The position numbers and the translations under genes were made by a program. A model generated the notes under the pieces. That model saw only the letters and a program-made list of their open reading frames with translations. It searched no databases and was not told where the DNA came from. Source: Prevotella sp. (GTDB lineage: Bacteria; Bacteroidota; Bacteroidia; Bacteroidales; Bacteroidaceae). Taken from it: DNA of 64,000 nt. The stretch lies in NCBI GenBank assembly GCA_017619445.1, contig JAFZSI010000053.1, positions 1-64,000 on the forward strand, written 5' to 3'. This document shows, piece after piece, positions 50,559 through 60,411 of this stretch (positions are counted from its first letter, which is position 1; the number at the start of each line of letters is the position of its first letter).

Positions 50559-52799
50559 TCATCGCCTGATAAGGGTAGAGCCGTCAACATCGGAGTCGCC
50601 GCCCTGCAACTGACACACATAAACACCCTGCGGCAGATGGCTCAGGCTCACCGAGGCAGTAGAACTGCCTGGCTCCAATTGTTCGTCCAGCATACGGGCA
50701 CCGCCCATGCTCCACACGGTGAGGCGTGCGCGGCGGCTCAGCGGACGGCTGAACCGCAGCTGCAACTGGCTGTCTGTATTCATAGAAAAACTCGCGCCAA
50801 CTGGCTGGCTGGTTTTCAGACCATTGATGCGCGACGGAAGTCCCAGGACTTCCAACAGCCCCGCATAGACATCAATCTCACCATAGCCGTAAAGGTTGTT
50901 GGGATAGTCGAGCGTGGGGTCGTAATGGCGGCAGGTGCGGCTGAAAATCTGCATCACGTCGTCAGGACTCAGCTGCGGGTTGGCCTGAAGCCAAAGGGCA
51001 ATGGCGCCACTCACGACGGGCGTTGACATAGACGTGCCCACATTGGAGTTCCACGAATAGGTGCGACCGCGGAAGTCGAAACGCGCCACGTCTTGCTGCA
51101 GGTCGTAGTGATCGGGGTTGTTCTCGATGAAATAACTGCTGTAGGCCGACACCACATTGCTGCCCGGAGCCATTACGTCGGGTTTCGTGCGCCCGTCAAG
51201 TGTAGGACCAATCGATGAATAGGGCGCACGCACACCACCAGAACCCAAACCGAAACTGCGCAACTCGCCCAAATAGTTGTAGTAGCTGGCGCGATGGGAC
51301 GTGGCACCCACGCAAATCACACTGGGCGCGCTGCCAGGCGAGTGAATGCAGTACTGGTTGTCGTAGCCCTTGAGAGTCGGGTTTTCCTTGTACTCAACAA
51401 ACGCGCAGCTGTTGGCAAAGAAGTCCACATCGGCCTCCCCGCCCAATGCCTCAACAGACACGGGAAACTGTGAGTTTCCAAATGTGTTCTTATTGCCCAT
51501 GAGCAGCACCTCGAAAGCCGATTCCTGCGGATTGTAAATGGACGGATAGCCTGCTATGAGAATGGGAAAGCGTTCTTCGCCGATGGCGAGCGTGTCGATG
51601 AAAAGCGAGTCGGGGCGGCTCAGCACGTCTTTCGACTGCACCAGCATCTTCTTGGCCCCGTCTTTATGGTAATAAGTGAAGCGGAAAAGGAAATCCCCGC
51701 GCGAACGCATGGTGATATAAGCGTATGGAGCATTGCGATAGACAAACACACCGCCCAACGCCTGCCCCGCAGGCTTGTGATAGTGGCAGCCCTTCATGGC
51801 TTCGTTTCCCGCCGAGGCCACCAAGATGCGCCCCGGACCCGTCAGCGAGTCGAGCACTTCGTACATCAGCACGTCGTCGCCGAAGAAATCCTGATTAGAA
51901 CCTTCGCTGAACGACACCACGCAGGGCATTCCGCGCTCCTCGGCATAGTCGAAAATGTATTTAAAACCAAGCGCGTCGGTGGCTGAGGTGTATTTATACA
52001 GGTCGTCCTTGGCAATGAATGCAGTATCGCTGCTCACGGCGTTGCTCACCAGGCAGATGTCGCTCTCGAAGGCCATGCCGCGATAAGGGCTGTCGTAGCC
52101 GCTGCCCGCGGCAATGCCCGCGGTGTGGGTGCCGTGGCTCTCCACAAGGCCGTCGCGTGAATGTGCGTAGGCAAGCAGGGCCTCGGTGGTGGTGTATTCT
52201 GCACCTACAAACAGAGCGCTCCCCACGGTGTCGGCAGAAAGCTGGTCCCACAAGCGGCGGATGCGGTATTGAGTGGCCGTGCGGTCGTAGAAGGTGGGAT
52301 GAGTAAGGTCAAAACCAATATCCTGAACGCCAATCACCACACCCTTGCCCGTATATGCCTGCGGCAGGCCTTGCCCGGCATAGACAGGGAGCGCATTGAC
52401 CACCGTGGTGGTGGTGTCCATGTGCAACGAGCAACGCTCGCGGGCCTCTATGCGCTGCACACGGCGGTCGGCACTGAGCGCGGCCATGCGGCTCAGCGGA
52501 ATGCCGGCAATATAGATGTTGCCGAAGCGAGCCAGCTCGCGGCAACCGTTGGCGCGGAGCACCTCGGAGCCTTGGTCGCTGATGCGTACAAAGGCGCACA
52601 GCTGCGACTCGTGCTGCCCTCGTGCCGCCACACGACGCTGGGCACTGTGCTCAATGGCCGTGAGGCGCACAAACGGTGACATCTTGCGCAGCTCGCCGCG
52701 CTGGGCGTGCAACGGAACGGATGTCAGCGCCAGCATCAATGCCAACAAACAGAAAAACCTTGCAACATGGCCGGAAAATGGGGAAACACTTGTCTTCAT
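50559..52799 (-). CDS. Secreted subtilisin-like (S8) serine protease
   Basis: 746 residues, signal peptide (FFCLLALMLALTSVPLHAQ). Catalytic triad: Asp in VIGVQDIGFDLTHP, His in ESHGTHTAGIAAGSG, Ser in NVGTSMSTPVVSGAIAL. The ~180-residue insert between His and Ser is usual for Bacteroidales S8A enzymes. The C-terminal 80 residues (RLTVWSMGGARMLDEQLEPG, then LPQGVYVCQLQGG) form a type IX sorting domain. Probably degrades proteins at the cell surface. Confidence 0.92.
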   Translation of the reverse strand: MKTSVSPFSGHVARFFCLLALMLALTSVPLHAQRGELRKMSPFVRLTAIEHSAQRRVAARGQHESQLCAFVRISDQGSEVLRANGCRELARFGNIYIAGIPLSRMAALSADRRVQRIEARERCSLHMDTTTTVVNALPVYAGQGLPQAYTGKGVVIGVQDIGFDLTHPTFYDRTATQYRIRRLWDQLSADTVGSALFVGAEYTTTEALLAYAHSRDGLVESHGTHTAGIAAGSGYDSPYRGMAFESDICLVSNAVSSDTAFIAKDDLYKYTSATDALGFKYIFDYAEERGMPCVVSFSEGSNQDFFGDDVLMYEVLDSLTGPGRILVASAGNEAMKGCHYHKPAGQALGGVFVYRNAPYAYITMRSRGDFLFRFTYYHKDGAKKMLVQSKDVLSRPDSLFIDTLAIGEERFPILIAGYPSIYNPQESAFEVLLMGNKNTFGNSQFPVSVEALGGEADVDFFANSCAFVEYKENPTLKGYDNQYCIHSPGSAPSVICVGATSHRASYYNYLGELRSFGLGSGGVRAPYSSIGPTLDGRTKPDVMAPGSNVVSAYSSYFIENNPDHYDLQQDVARFDFRGRTYSWNSNVGTSMSTPVVSGAIALWLQANPQLSPDDVMQIFSRTCRHYDPTLDYPNNLYGYGEIDVYAGLLEVLGLPSRINGLKTSQPVGASFSMNTDSQLQLRFSRPLSRRARLTVWSMGGARMLDEQLEPGSSTASVSLSHLPQGVYVCQLQGGDSDVDGSTLIRR

Positions 52800-52868
52800 G
52801 CTGCAAAATAAACGAAAAAAAACGAGCCGACAAAGGAAAAACGGCGAAAACTAATGGCGGCAACGCAT

Positions 52869-52906
52869 AAAAAAGGCTGCAAGCCCCGCCAGCGGAACCT
52901 GCAGCC
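52869..52906 (-). terminator. Terminator after the 117-residue exported protein gene
   Basis: GGCTGCA (52875-52881) pairs with TGCAGCC (52900-52906); on the minus strand it is followed by TTTTTT. Confidence 0.85.
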
Positions 52907-52938
52907 AACTGATTTGATAATTATTCTTCTTTGCTTGA

Positions 52939-53292
52939 TTACTTGTTCAGACCACGGTTGTTGAGCGTGGTGTTGAGCAGAAGCAGATACTTCTGAAACT
53001 GCTTGCGCGAAAGCACGTAGCGCATGTAGGTAACGTCCTTGTGAACGGCCTTGGCCACCATCTCGTCGCGCTCTTCCTTGCCAGCGTTAGCGGCATTCTG
53101 CATCTCGGCGCAGAACTCCTTGTGAATGTCCTTCACAGACTGCTCCTGGTCGAGCGACAGCGAGAGAGCCTCGCCCAGTTTCCGCATGTTAACACGCATG
53201 TCATAAACATTGGTGCTGTTCACCTTCTCGTCTTCTGCAAACATAGTAGTCATGCTGAGCACGGCTGCTACAACTAAAATCATTCTCTTCAT
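52939..53292 (-). CDS. Small exported protein of unknown function
   Basis: 117 residues with a signal peptide (MKRMILVVAAVLSMTTMFAE). The mature part is helical and charged (LGEALSLSLDQEQSVKDIHK, MRYVLSRKQFQKYLLLLNTT), resembling small Bacteroidales proteins of the Spy/CpxP-like helical type, though without an LTxxQ motif. No enzyme motif. It has a long 5' leader (about 165 nt) and a clean terminator, so it is an independent transcription unit. Confidence 0.75.
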   Translation of the reverse strand: MKRMILVVAAVLSMTTMFAEDEKVNSTNVYDMRVNMRKLGEALSLSLDQEQSVKDIHKEFCAEMQNAANAGKEERDEMVAKAVHKDVTYMRYVLSRKQFQKYLLLLNTTLNNRGLNK

Positions 53293-53461
53293 AATCTTTT
53301 TACCTTTCTTTTTTACTAATTACTGTACTGTTAAACAATTTGGGCCTCCTGAATAGCCCGTTATCCTAAATTTAATTGCTGAGCCTCGCGGCCCTGTCTC
53401 TCATTCAAGGTTTGCGCATTCCCGTCATTCAAGAAGTAGTATTCTGTTGTCTTTCGACGGT

Positions 53462-53493
53462 GCAAAAGTACGACGATTTTGCATACCGCCAAA
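53462..53493 (-). promoter_or_regulatory. Promoter of the 117-residue exported protein gene
   Basis: Minus strand: -33 TTTG at 53493-53490, 19-bp spacer, -7 TACTTTTGC at 53470-53462. The leader to ATG 53292 is about 165 nt. Confidence 0.75.
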
Positions 53494-53612
53494 CAATTCG
53501 CGGCTTTCTTTGCAAGAAACAGCCATTATTTTGACGTAAATCAAAAAAACAACTCGCGGCGCTGTTTCCCCATTCTCAGCACCCGACGAGGCAACGTACT
53601 GCTTTACGAGCG

Positions 53613-53735
53613 AATTTTCTAGAAAATATAATCGTAAACCCACAAATTAGCATCGTAAAGTGCAGGTTTATTTTCATAACTCCAAACTTGGTGTTTGTAA
53701 AGTGATGCTTTATGCACAGATTTTCTAGAAAATTT
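53613..53735. repeat. Dispersed palindrome family A, copies 7 and 8
   Basis: AATTTTCTAGAAAATA (53613-53628) and GATTTTCTAGAAAATTT (53719-53735), about 106 bp apart, with CGTAAAGTGCAGGTTTA and GTAAAGTGATGCTTTA words between. Similar spacing to copies 4 and 5 (127 bp). Confidence 0.8.
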
Positions 53736-53837
53736 AAACGTAAAGCATAGGAATGGAAAAACAGCCCGCAACGCTGTTTTCGCAACGCATTACACCATTT
53801 TTTTCAAACCAGACAAAAGATTTACAAAGAAAAATAG

Positions 53838-53846
53838 TAACTTTGC
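53838..53846 (+). promoter_or_regulatory. Promoter of slyD(-aroC)
   Basis: -7 box TAACTTTGC at 53838-53846, about 67 bp before the slyD ATG. -33 not evident. Confidence 0.6.
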
Positions 53847-53912
53847 ACCCGCAACCCTTTCCCGGCAGGAAAAAGGAAAGAAGAACGCAAAGAATCAGCA
53901 AACAATAATTAT

Positions 53913-54527
53913 ATGGACAACAATCAGAACAAGTACATCGCCGTGGCCTACAAGCTCTACGCTGCCGGCGAGAAATCACTGGAGTTCGTCGAAGAAGCCA
54001 CCGACGACAAGCCCTTCGAGTTTATCAGCGGATTCGGATTCACCCTCGACGAGTTCGAAAAGCAAGTGAAAGACCTGCAGAAAGGCGACAAATTCAACTT
54101 CACACTCACCAAGGAACAGGCCTACGGCGACGTGGAGCCCGAAAGAATCATAGACCTCGAGCGCGAAGTGTTCTGCATCAACGGCCACTTCGACCACGAG
54201 CACGTGTCGGTGGGCGCAATACTGCCCTTGCAAAACGAAGACGGGCACCGGTTCTTCGGAAAAGTGCTGGAAATCAATGAAGAGAAAGTGAAAATAGACC
54301 TCAACCACCCCTTGGCAGGCAAAGAACTCAACTTCAACGGCCACATCGTAGATACCCGAGAGGCCACCAACGAGGAAATACAGCACATCATCAACCACCT
54401 GAACAGCGAGGGATGCGGCTGCGACGAATGCGGCGGAGGATGCAACGACGGTTGTGGAGACGGATGCAACGACGGCAACCACGACCACCATCACCACGAC
54501 GGCTGCGGCTGCCCCCACTGCCACTAA
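53913..54527 (+). CDS. slyD: FKBP-type peptidyl-prolyl isomerase with metal-binding tail (SlyD-like)
   Basis: 204 residues. FKBP domain split by an IF insert: residues 1-75 with [20 protein letters not shown] and [20 protein letters not shown], insert about 76-135 ([20 protein letters not shown]), then [16 protein letters not shown]. The tail (about 166-204) is rich in Cys, Asp, Gly and His ([24 protein letters not shown]) and resembles the SlyD nickel-binding tail. Likely chaperone and isomerase with metal storage or delivery. aroC starts 12 bp downstream, so the two are probably cotranscribed. Confidence 0.9.
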   Translation: MDNNQNKYIAVAYKLYAAGEKSLEFVEEATDDKPFEFISGFGFTLDEFEKQVKDLQKGDKFNFTLTKEQAYGDVEPERIIDLEREVFCINGHFDHEHVSVGAILPLQNEDGHRFFGKVLEINEEKVKIDLNHPLAGKELNFNGHIVDTREATNEEIQHIINHLNSEGCGCDECGGGCNDGCGDGCNDGNHDHHHHDGCGCPHCH

Positions 54528-54538
54528 TCCCCTACCCC

Positions 54539-55642
54539 ATGCGCAACACCTTTGGCAACATATTCACACTGACAACCTTCGGCGAAAGCCACGGCGAAGC
54601 CATTGGAGGCATCGTTGACGGAATGCCCGCAGGCATCGACATCGACACCGACTTCATACAGTCGGAGCTCAACCGCCGCCGCCCCGGACAAAGCCACATC
54701 ACCACCAGCCGCAACGAGGCCGACCAAGTGGAACTGCTCAGCGGCATATTCGAAGGCAAATCAACTGGCTGCCCCATCGGGTTCATCGTTCGCAACACCA
54801 ACCAGCACTCGCAGGACTACGAGAACATGCGCTGCCTGTTCCGCCCCTCGCACGCCGACTACACCTATTATTATAAATACGGCATTCGCGACCATCGCGG
54901 CGGCGGACGCTCATCGGCCCGCATCACCATCAGCCGCGTCGTCGGAGGCGCACTGGCCAAGCTCGCCCTGCGCCAACTCGGCATCACCATACAGGCATAC
55001 ACCTCGCAAGTGGGCACCATCGCCCTCAGCCGCGACTACCATCAATACGACCTCGCACTCGCTGAGACAAACGCCGTGCGCTGCCCAGACCCCGAGAAGG
55101 CCCGACAAATGGAACAGCTCATTGAACAGGTGAAGGCAGAAGGCGACACCATCGGAGGCATCATCACCTGCGTCATCAAAAACTGTCCCGCAGGCATCGG
55201 CGAGCCTGAGTTCGGCAAACTCCACGCGGCATTAGGCAGCGCCATGCTTAGCATCAACGCCGTCAAAGGATTTGAATATGGCGAAGGATTCGACGGCGTC
55301 ACCGCCCGAGGTAGCCAACAAAACGACATCTTCCTGCCCGTTGAACACCCAACACCACTACTCCCTCCCTTTGGGAGGATTGGGGTGGGTTCCAACCACA
55401 GCGGAGGCATACAAGGAGGCATCAGCAACGGACAGGACATCTATTTCCGCGTGGCATTCAAGCCCGTGGCAACAATACTACAGGAACAGCAGACCGTTGA
55501 CCTCGACGGACAGCCAGCCACACTCAAAGCCCGTGGACGCCACGACCCCTGCGTGTTGCCAAGAGCCGTTCCAATCGTAGAATCCATGGCCGCCATGACC
55601 ATTTTGGACCAATATCTCGCCTCAAAAACGGGAAAATTGTGA
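54539..55642 (+). CDS. aroC: Chorismate synthase with a repeat-derived insertion
   Basis: Last step of the shikimate pathway (EPSP to chorismate, reduced FMN needed). 367 residues from ATG 54539 ([20 protein letters not shown]). Intact motifs: [58 protein letters not shown]. At 55361-55392 a family D repeat is translated in frame (about residues 274-285, [11 protein letters not shown]), just before the conserved [13 protein letters not shown], replacing the usual short loop. Active-site motifs remain, so function may be kept. Lies after slyD. Confidence 0.94.
   Translation: MRNTFGNIFTLTTFGESHGEAIGGIVDGMPAGIDIDTDFIQSELNRRRPGQSHITTSRNEADQVELLSGIFEGKSTGCPIGFIVRNTNQHSQDYENMRCLFRPSHADYTYYYKYGIRDHRGGGRSSARITISRVVGGALAKLALRQLGITIQAYTSQVGTIALSRDYHQYDLALAETNAVRCPDPEKARQMEQLIEQVKAEGDTIGGIITCVIKNCPAGIGEPEFGKLHAALGSAMLSINAVKGFEYGEGFDGVTARGSQQNDIFLPVEHPTPLLPPFGRIGVGSNHSGGIQGGISNGQDIYFRVAFKPVATILQEQQTVDLDGQPATLKARGRHDPCVLPRAVPIVESMAAMTILDQYLASKTGKL
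55361..55392 (+). repeat. Family D repeat, copy 3, inside aroC
   Basis: CTCCCTCCCTTTGGGAGGAT then TGGGGTGGGTTC. Two mismatches or fewer to the intergenic copy at 48013-48044. Reading frame intact. Confidence 0.85.
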
Positions 55643-55702
55643 TTTTTTTCCCCATAATATAAAAAAAACGGCTGAAAATGAACGATTTCAGAATTATTAT
55701 CG

Positions 55703-55711
55703 TATATTTGC
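55703..55711 (+). promoter_or_regulatory. Promoter of a putative small RNA
   Basis: Exact -7 box TATATTTGC, 61 bp after the aroC stop. The -33 is weak (GATTTC at 55684-55689). Confidence 0.6.
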
Positions 55712-55717
55712 AGCCAA

Positions 55718-55818
55718 AACGATGAAGGGTTTGTGAAAATCCCGAATCAGTTTAGTTAAGTCTAGTTTAGTTTTTGTGTTGGTTGAGGGCGGCCTGTTGA
55801 CCGCCCTCAAATTTATTT
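55718..55818 (+). ncRNA. Candidate small RNA, ~100 nt
   Basis: Bounded by the -7 box above and by a terminator: TTGAGGGCGG (55783-55792) pairs with CCGCCCTCAA (55801-55810), followed by ATTTATTTTG. No ORF longer than a few codons (ATGAAGGGTTTGTGA encodes MKGL). It contains a TTTAGTTAAGTCTAGTTTAG region that is single-stranded by eye. Lies between convergent genes aroC and the acyl-CoA synthetase gene. Function unknown. Confidence 0.55.
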
Positions 55819-55819
55819 T

Positions 55820-55866
55820 GTAAAAAAACAGCGGCATGGACCCGTGGATGGGTGCATGCCGCTGTT
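55820..55866 (-). terminator. Terminator after the acyl-CoA synthetase gene
   Basis: AACAGCGGCATG (55827-55838) pairs with CATGCCGCTGTT (55855-55866), with inner ACCC/GGGT; the minus strand continues with TTTTTTT. Confidence 0.9.
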
Positions 55867-55899
55867 GGTTGTGTGAGATAATAAGTTTGTAAGTTTGGG

Positions 55900-57633
55900 T
55901 CAAATCACCTCTATTCCTTGTTCCTCGCAGAGTTTGAGACTCATTTCCTTGAGTTTGAATTTCTGTATCTTTCCTGAGCCCGTGAGGGGGAATTCCTTGA
56001 TGAAGAACACATACTTGGGTATTTTGTAGCGGGCAATCTTGCCGCGGCAAAACTCGCGCACGTCCTCGGGCTCCATCTTGGCACCTTCTTCGAGGATGAT
56101 GAAGGCTCCCACGGCCTCGCCGTATTTCTTCGAGGGCACGGCTGCCACCTGCACGTCGCGAATGCCGGGCATGTGGTAGAGGAACTCCTCAATCTCACGG
56201 GGGTAGATGTTCTCACCGCCACGGATAATCATGTCCTTGATGCGTCCGGTAATCTTGTAGAAACCATCCTCGTCCTTGACACCGAGGTCGCCCGAGTGTA
56301 GGAATCCGTTTTTGTCGATGACTTCGGCAGTGGCTTCGGGATTCTTGTAGTAGCCCTTCATGACGTTGAATCCCCGGCAGCACATTTCGCCTTGTACGCC
56401 AACGGGGCACTCCTCGCCTGTTTCAGGGTCTAGCACCTTGACTTCGACGAAGGGGAAGTCGCGGCCCACGGTGGTACACCGCTGCTCGAAGGTGTCGTTG
56501 AGGCAGGTCTGCGTCATGCCGGGCGAACTTTCCGTGAGTCCATAGACGCTGGTGATGGTCATATACATCTTCTCGCTGACCTGTTTCATAAGCTCTACGG
56601 GGCAGAGTGAGCCTGCCATGATGCCTGTGCGTAGGCAGCTCATGTCGAACATGGAGAACATGGGATGGTTGAGTTCGGCTATGAACATGGTGGGCACGCC
56701 ATAGACGGCTGTGCAACGTTCCTTGTGTATGGAGGCGAGGACGACGAGGGGGTCGAATTTCTCTACCATGACCTCGGTGCAGCCGTGTGTGAGGCAGTTC
56801 ATGGTGGCGAGCACCACGCCGAAGCAGTGGAACAAGGGCACACAAACGCAGAGCTTGTCGTCCTGTGTGAATCCCATGTTCTCGCCGGTGAAGTAGCCGT
56901 CGTTGGCAATGCCGAAATGAGTAAGCATCACACCCTTGGGGAATCCTGTGGTGCCGCTTGTGTACTGCATGTTGCACACGTCGTAGCAAGTGACTTTGCT
57001 TTTCATCTCGTTCAGCGTCTCGTCATCGATGTTCTGTCCCAAGAGCAGCAGCTCGGCGGTGTTGAACATGCCGCGATACTTCTCCATGCCGATATAAACC
57101 ACGTTCTTCAGATAGGGGAAGCGTTCGCTGTTCAGGTGTCCCCGCTCGCAGGTCTTCAGCTCGGGCAGCATGGTGTAGGTCATGTCCACATAGTTGCAGT
57201 CCCATGTGCCGTCGGTGATGCAAAGCACTTCCATGTCGGAGTCTTTGCAGAGATACTCAAGTTCGTTCTGCTTGTAGTTGGTGTTGACGGTGACGAGCAC
57301 GGCCCCTATTTTGGCGGTAGCGTAGAGGAAGGTGAGCCAGTCGGGCACGTTGGTGGCCCAGATGCCTACATTCGAGCCCCGCTTCACGCCGATGGAGATG
57401 AGTCCCTTGGCAAGGTTGTCAACACGCTCGTTGAACTTTGACCAAGTGAACCTCAAATCGCGGTCGCTATATACAATATATTCCTTGTCGGGCGTAGTCT
57501 CGGCCCAATATTCAAGCCACTGGCCCAAAGTACGCTCATGAAGCTTATAGCCTGCGCTTCCGGTCTCGGCAGGGTATGTTCTGTCTGGCAGCGGTCTGCC
57601 TGCCATGTCATATTTCACTTTCTTTGTTTCCAT
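55900..57633 (-). CDS. AMP-forming acyl-CoA synthetase (fatty-acid CoA ligase family)
   Basis: 577 residues. ANL superfamily: N-terminal [21 protein letters not shown]-loop [29 protein letters not shown], and C-terminal [20 protein letters not shown] with catalytic Lys in [16 protein letters not shown]. Activates a carboxylic acid (probably a medium/long-chain fatty acid) as the CoA thioester in the cytoplasm. The XRE-cupin regulator gene lies 50 bp upstream in the same direction, so the two probably form one transcript and a regulatory pair. Confidence 0.92.
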   Translation of the reverse strand: METKKVKYDMAGRPLPDRTYPAETGSAGYKLHERTLGQWLEYWAETTPDKEYIVYSDRDLRFTWSKFNERVDNLAKGLISIGVKRGSNVGIWATNVPDWLTFLYATAKIGAVLVTVNTNYKQNELEYLCKDSDMEVLCITDGTWDCNYVDMTYTMLPELKTCERGHLNSERFPYLKNVVYIGMEKYRGMFNTAELLLLGQNIDDETLNEMKSKVTCYDVCNMQYTSGTTGFPKGVMLTHFGIANDGYFTGENMGFTQDDKLCVCVPLFHCFGVVLATMNCLTHGCTEVMVEKFDPLVVLASIHKERCTAVYGVPTMFIAELNHPMFSMFDMSCLRTGIMAGSLCPVELMKQVSEKMYMTITSVYGLTESSPGMTQTCLNDTFEQRCTTVGRDFPFVEVKVLDPETGEECPVGVQGEMCCRGFNVMKGYYKNPEATAEVIDKNGFLHSGDLGVKDEDGFYKITGRIKDMIIRGGENIYPREIEEFLYHMPGIRDVQVAAVPSKKYGEAVGAFIILEEGAKMEPEDVREFCRGKIARYKIPKYVFFIKEFPLTGSGKIQKFKLKEMSLKLCEEQGIEVI

Positions 57634-57683
57634 TTTTCTTTGGTTTTCGTTATCGTTATAACGGAATTATGCCATAACGACAA

Positions 57684-58268
57684 TCAGAACGGAATATAAA
57701 CCACAGCCAGAATCTTGGCGCTCTTGCCGGGTGCTCCGTGAACATGGTGCTTCACGATGGAATCGTAGAAAATGCTGTCGCCAGCATTGAGCTTGAATGT
57801 GTCCTTGCCATAGATAACCTCCACTTCGCCTTCCATGACGTAAATGAACTCCTCGCCCTCGTGAGCCGAGAGTTGGAACTCAGGACTTTCCTCGGGGTTG
57901 ATTTCGATGATAAACGGCTCCATGTGGCGTCCAGCTTTCTGCTGAGCTAAGGGATGATATTCCATGTGCTTACGGGCGTCTGTAGCACCATTTGAGAAAC
58001 TGATGCTGCGGTCTTTGAAACGGTCGGCTGCACGGCTCACCACGGGGCCCAGCTCGTCGTTGTCGTCAAGGAATGTGCCTAAGCGCACACCCAATGCACG
58101 TGCAATCTTGATGAGCGGTCCCAATGAGGGCAGGTGCTCGTCGTTCTCGATAGAGGCAATCTGTTCGGGCGAAAGGCCGCTGCGCTCTGCTATTTCTTCA
58201 ATGGAAAGATTCTTGGACTCTCTAATACCTTTGATTTTGAATCCTACAATAGTATGATGATTGGACAT
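57684..58268 (-). CDS. XRE-family regulator with C-terminal cupin domain
   Basis: 194 residues. HTH domain about 8-65 (KIKGIRESKNLSIEEIAERS then GLSPEQIASIENDEHLPSLG) and a cupin domain about 110-190 (EFQLSAHEGEEFIYVMEGEV, NAGDSIFYDSIVKHHVHGAP). Such proteins are ligand-sensing repressors. It heads a two-gene unit with the acyl-CoA synthetase. The 50-bp gap between the genes contains CGTTATAACG (palindromic), a possible operator, not proven. Confidence 0.92.
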   Translation of the reverse strand: MSNHHTIVGFKIKGIRESKNLSIEEIAERSGLSPEQIASIENDEHLPSLGPLIKIARALGVRLGTFLDDNDELGPVVSRAADRFKDRSISFSNGATDARKHMEYHPLAQQKAGRHMEPFIIEINPEESPEFQLSAHEGEEFIYVMEGEVEVIYGKDTFKLNAGDSIFYDSIVKHHVHGAPGKSAKILAVVYIPF

Positions 58269-58308
58269 AAGAAATAATGAAAAAAAATCTTTTTACTTTA
58301 TTATGGCC

Positions 58309-58317
58309 GCAAAGGTA
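58309..58317 (-). promoter_or_regulatory. Promoter of the XRE-cupin gene
   Basis: Minus strand TACCTTTGC at 58317-58309, an exact -7 box, 40 bp before ATG 58268. No clear -33. Confidence 0.6.
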
Positions 58318-58492
58318 CAAAATAAGGCTGAATAACAGAAAAGATTTGGGAAGATTAACAATAAAACAAAGCAAAATGAAAGAAAAAAACGGCCGAAACA
58401 AAACAATTTCGACCATTTTTGCATAGTAAATGTTGCAATTGACATTTATTAGTTGTCGTTGACGTTAGTGTTAAGGTTTAGTTAGCGTCACA

Positions 58493-59404
58493 CTAATCGT
58501 TCAAAGCACCTATTATCTCCTGCACCGAATGACAGCCGTGGGCATCGAGCCACTCGTTGATGCCGTCACGCACACGCAGGGTGACGGTGGGGTCGATAAA
58601 GTTGGCGGTACCTATCTCAATGGCGGTGGCTCCGGCCATGAGAAACTCGATCGCATCGGTAGCACTGCTGATGCCGCCCAGGCCAACCACAGGAATAGTG
58701 ACTGCCTTGGCCACCTGCCACACCATGCGCAGGGCAACAGGTTTGACAGCCGGACCGCTAAGGCCACCGGTGGCAATGCTGAGCACAGGGCGGCGACGCT
58801 CTATGTCAATGGCCATGCCCATGAGGGTGTTGATGAGCGACACGCTGTCCGCTCCCTCAGCCTCAACGGCGCGGGCAATATCGGCAATATTGGTGACGTT
58901 GGGCGAGAGTTTCACAATAAGCGTCTTGTGATAACGGGCACGGACAGCCCGCACCACACTGGCAGCACCCTCGCAGGTGACTCCAAAGGCCATGCCGCCT
59001 TGTTTCACATTGGGACACGATATGTTGAGCTCAATGGCGGGTATCTGCTCCAACGCATCAACGCGGGCCGCACATTCGGCATAATCGTCTGGCGACGAGC
59101 CGCTTACATTGACGATGATATTGGTTCCAATGTCTTTGATTTCAGGATAAATATGCTTGCAGAAATGGTCAACACCTTTATTCTGCAACCCCACGCAGTT
59201 GAGCATGCCCGCGGCTGTCTCGGCCATGCGCGGGTAGTCGTTGCCCTCACGCGGAAAAAGGGTTGTGCCCTTCACAATTATGCCGCCAAGCTGGTCGAGC
59301 GGGACGAAGTCTGCAAACTCGGTGCCATAACCGAATGTGCCGGAAGCTGTCATCACTGGGTTTTTCAGCTCCATTCGGCTGATTCTTACATTTAGATTTG
59401 CCAT
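58493..59404 (-). CDS. pyrD: Dihydroorotate dehydrogenase, class 1B catalytic subunit
   Basis: Oxidises dihydroorotate to orotate in pyrimidine synthesis, passing electrons through PyrK to NAD. 303 residues. Flavin and substrate motifs: [48 protein letters not shown] (catalytic Cys), [16 protein letters not shown]. The start overlaps the pyrK stop by 13 bp. Both genes are on the minus strand, pyrK first. Confidence 0.95.
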   Translation of the reverse strand: MANLNVRISRMELKNPVMTASGTFGYGTEFADFVPLDQLGGIIVKGTTLFPREGNDYPRMAETAAGMLNCVGLQNKGVDHFCKHIYPEIKDIGTNIIVNVSGSSPDDYAECAARVDALEQIPAIELNISCPNVKQGGMAFGVTCEGAASVVRAVRARYHKTLIVKLSPNVTNIADIARAVEAEGADSVSLINTLMGMAIDIERRRPVLSIATGGLSGPAVKPVALRMVWQVAKAVTIPVVGLGGISSATDAIEFLMAGATAIEIGTANFIDPTVTLRVRDGINEWLDAHGCHSVQEIIGALND

Positions 59405-60168
59405 AATAATCGGTTGATATTAAACACAGGTCCTTCTTTGCACACACACAGGTTGCCCTCGGTGGTTTTTTCCACACAACAGAGACAGGCGCCCAATCCA
59501 CAGGCCATCATATTTTCCAGCGAGGCCTCGCACATTATATTGGCCTTGCGGGCATAACGAGCAACGGCCACCATCATCGGCTTAGGTCCGCAGGTGGAAA
59601 TCTGGTCGAAACGCTCATTCTGGAGCAGGGAATGCTGGGTCACAAATCCTTTCTCGCCTGCCGTTCCGTCCTCAGTGGTAACAAACACGCGGCCGTACTT
59701 TTGAAACTCGTCAAGCAAAAGCAAATCATTTTCTGAGCGGGCTCCCAAAAGGAATGTAGGTTCACCTCCACGAATATGAATCTGCTGACCGAAATAAAGC
59801 AACGGGGCGACGCCAACTCCACCACCAACAAGCAGAATACGTTTTTCGCGGCTCTCAGGCATAGTAAAAGAATTACCCAACGGCAACACGCAGTTCAATA
59901 TATCGCCTACAGAAAGCTGCGCCAACTGCCGCGTGCCCGCCCCAATCGTGGCTACCAGAAGCCATAACTCATTGCGCTCGACATCGACAAAATTTACAGA
60001 TATGGGACGACGCAAGAAGGTAGTGGGCGAATGGTCAACACGAACCTCAACAAACTGGCCAGGGAGCATGGGCGGTAATGCCGATTCGTGGGTCAGCTTG
60101 AGCAAAACATAACGCTCATGAAGCCGCTCAACGGCCACCACACGAAGATCTAACACATATTTTTTCAT
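59392..60168 (-). CDS. pyrK: Dihydroorotate dehydrogenase electron transfer subunit
   Basis: 258 residues from ATG 60168 ([20 protein letters not shown]); an in-frame ATG at 60180 adds MLRK. FAD-binding domain ([20 protein letters not shown]), NAD domain ([20 protein letters not shown]), and a [2Fe-2S] region at the end: [17 protein letters not shown] then CVCKEGPVF (Cys ligands). Forms a heterotetramer with PyrD. Confidence 0.94.
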   Translation of the reverse strand: MKKYVLDLRVVAVERLHERYVLLKLTHESALPPMLPGQFVEVRVDHSPTTFLRRPISVNFVDVERNELWLLVATIGAGTRQLAQLSVGDILNCVLPLGNSFTMPESREKRILLVGGGVGVAPLLYFGQQIHIRGGEPTFLLGARSENDLLLLDEFQKYGRVFVTTEDGTAGEKGFVTQHSLLQNERFDQISTCGPKPMMVAVARYARKANIMCEASLENMMACGLGACLCCVEKTTEGNLCVCKEGPVFNINRLLWQI

Positions 60169-60187
60169 CTTTCGAAGCATTTAGGCT

Positions 60188-60196
60188 GCAAAAATA
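60188..60196 (-). promoter_or_regulatory. Promoter of pyrK-pyrD
   Basis: Minus strand TATTTTTGC at 60196-60188, only 20 bp before ATG 60168. Confidence 0.7.
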
Positions 60197-60311
60197 GACA
60201 TAATTTTCCAAATCGATATACTTCTGAACAAAAAAAATACAACGAAAAGAACAAATTCAAACCGAAAAATGGATACAACAAGTAATGCAAAAAAACATAG
60301 GCAACAAAAAA

Positions 60312-60354
60312 CATCCTGCGCAACAGTTTTCTCCGGAAACAGTCACGCAGGATG
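60312..60354 (-). terminator. Terminator after the HTH regulator gene
   Basis: CATCCTGCG (60312-60320) pairs with CGCAGGATG (60346-60354), with inner CAGTTTTC/GAAACAG; the minus strand continues with TTTTTTG. Confidence 0.9.
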
Positions 60355-60411
60355 GAACGAAAAGAACAAATGATTGAAACTACAAATAAGGACTATAGGG
60401 TTCAACAACCA

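Larger units (their letters stand above)
53293..53912. other. 620-bp divergent intergenic region with two promoters and two family A palindromes
   Basis: Holds the minus-strand promoter of the 117-residue protein gene (53462-53493), family A copies 7 and 8 (53613-53628, 53719-53735) and the slyD promoter (53838-53846). No gene or RNA was recognised in the remainder. Confidence 0.75.

Noticed and set aside
56665..57441. Plus-strand frame (258 codons) opposite the acyl-CoA synthetase gene
   Set aside because: Shadow frame; translated product lacks any known fold and the sense gene is intact.
58529..59395. Plus-strand frame (288 codons) opposite pyrD
   Set aside because: pyrD on the minus strand is complete; the antisense product has no motif.
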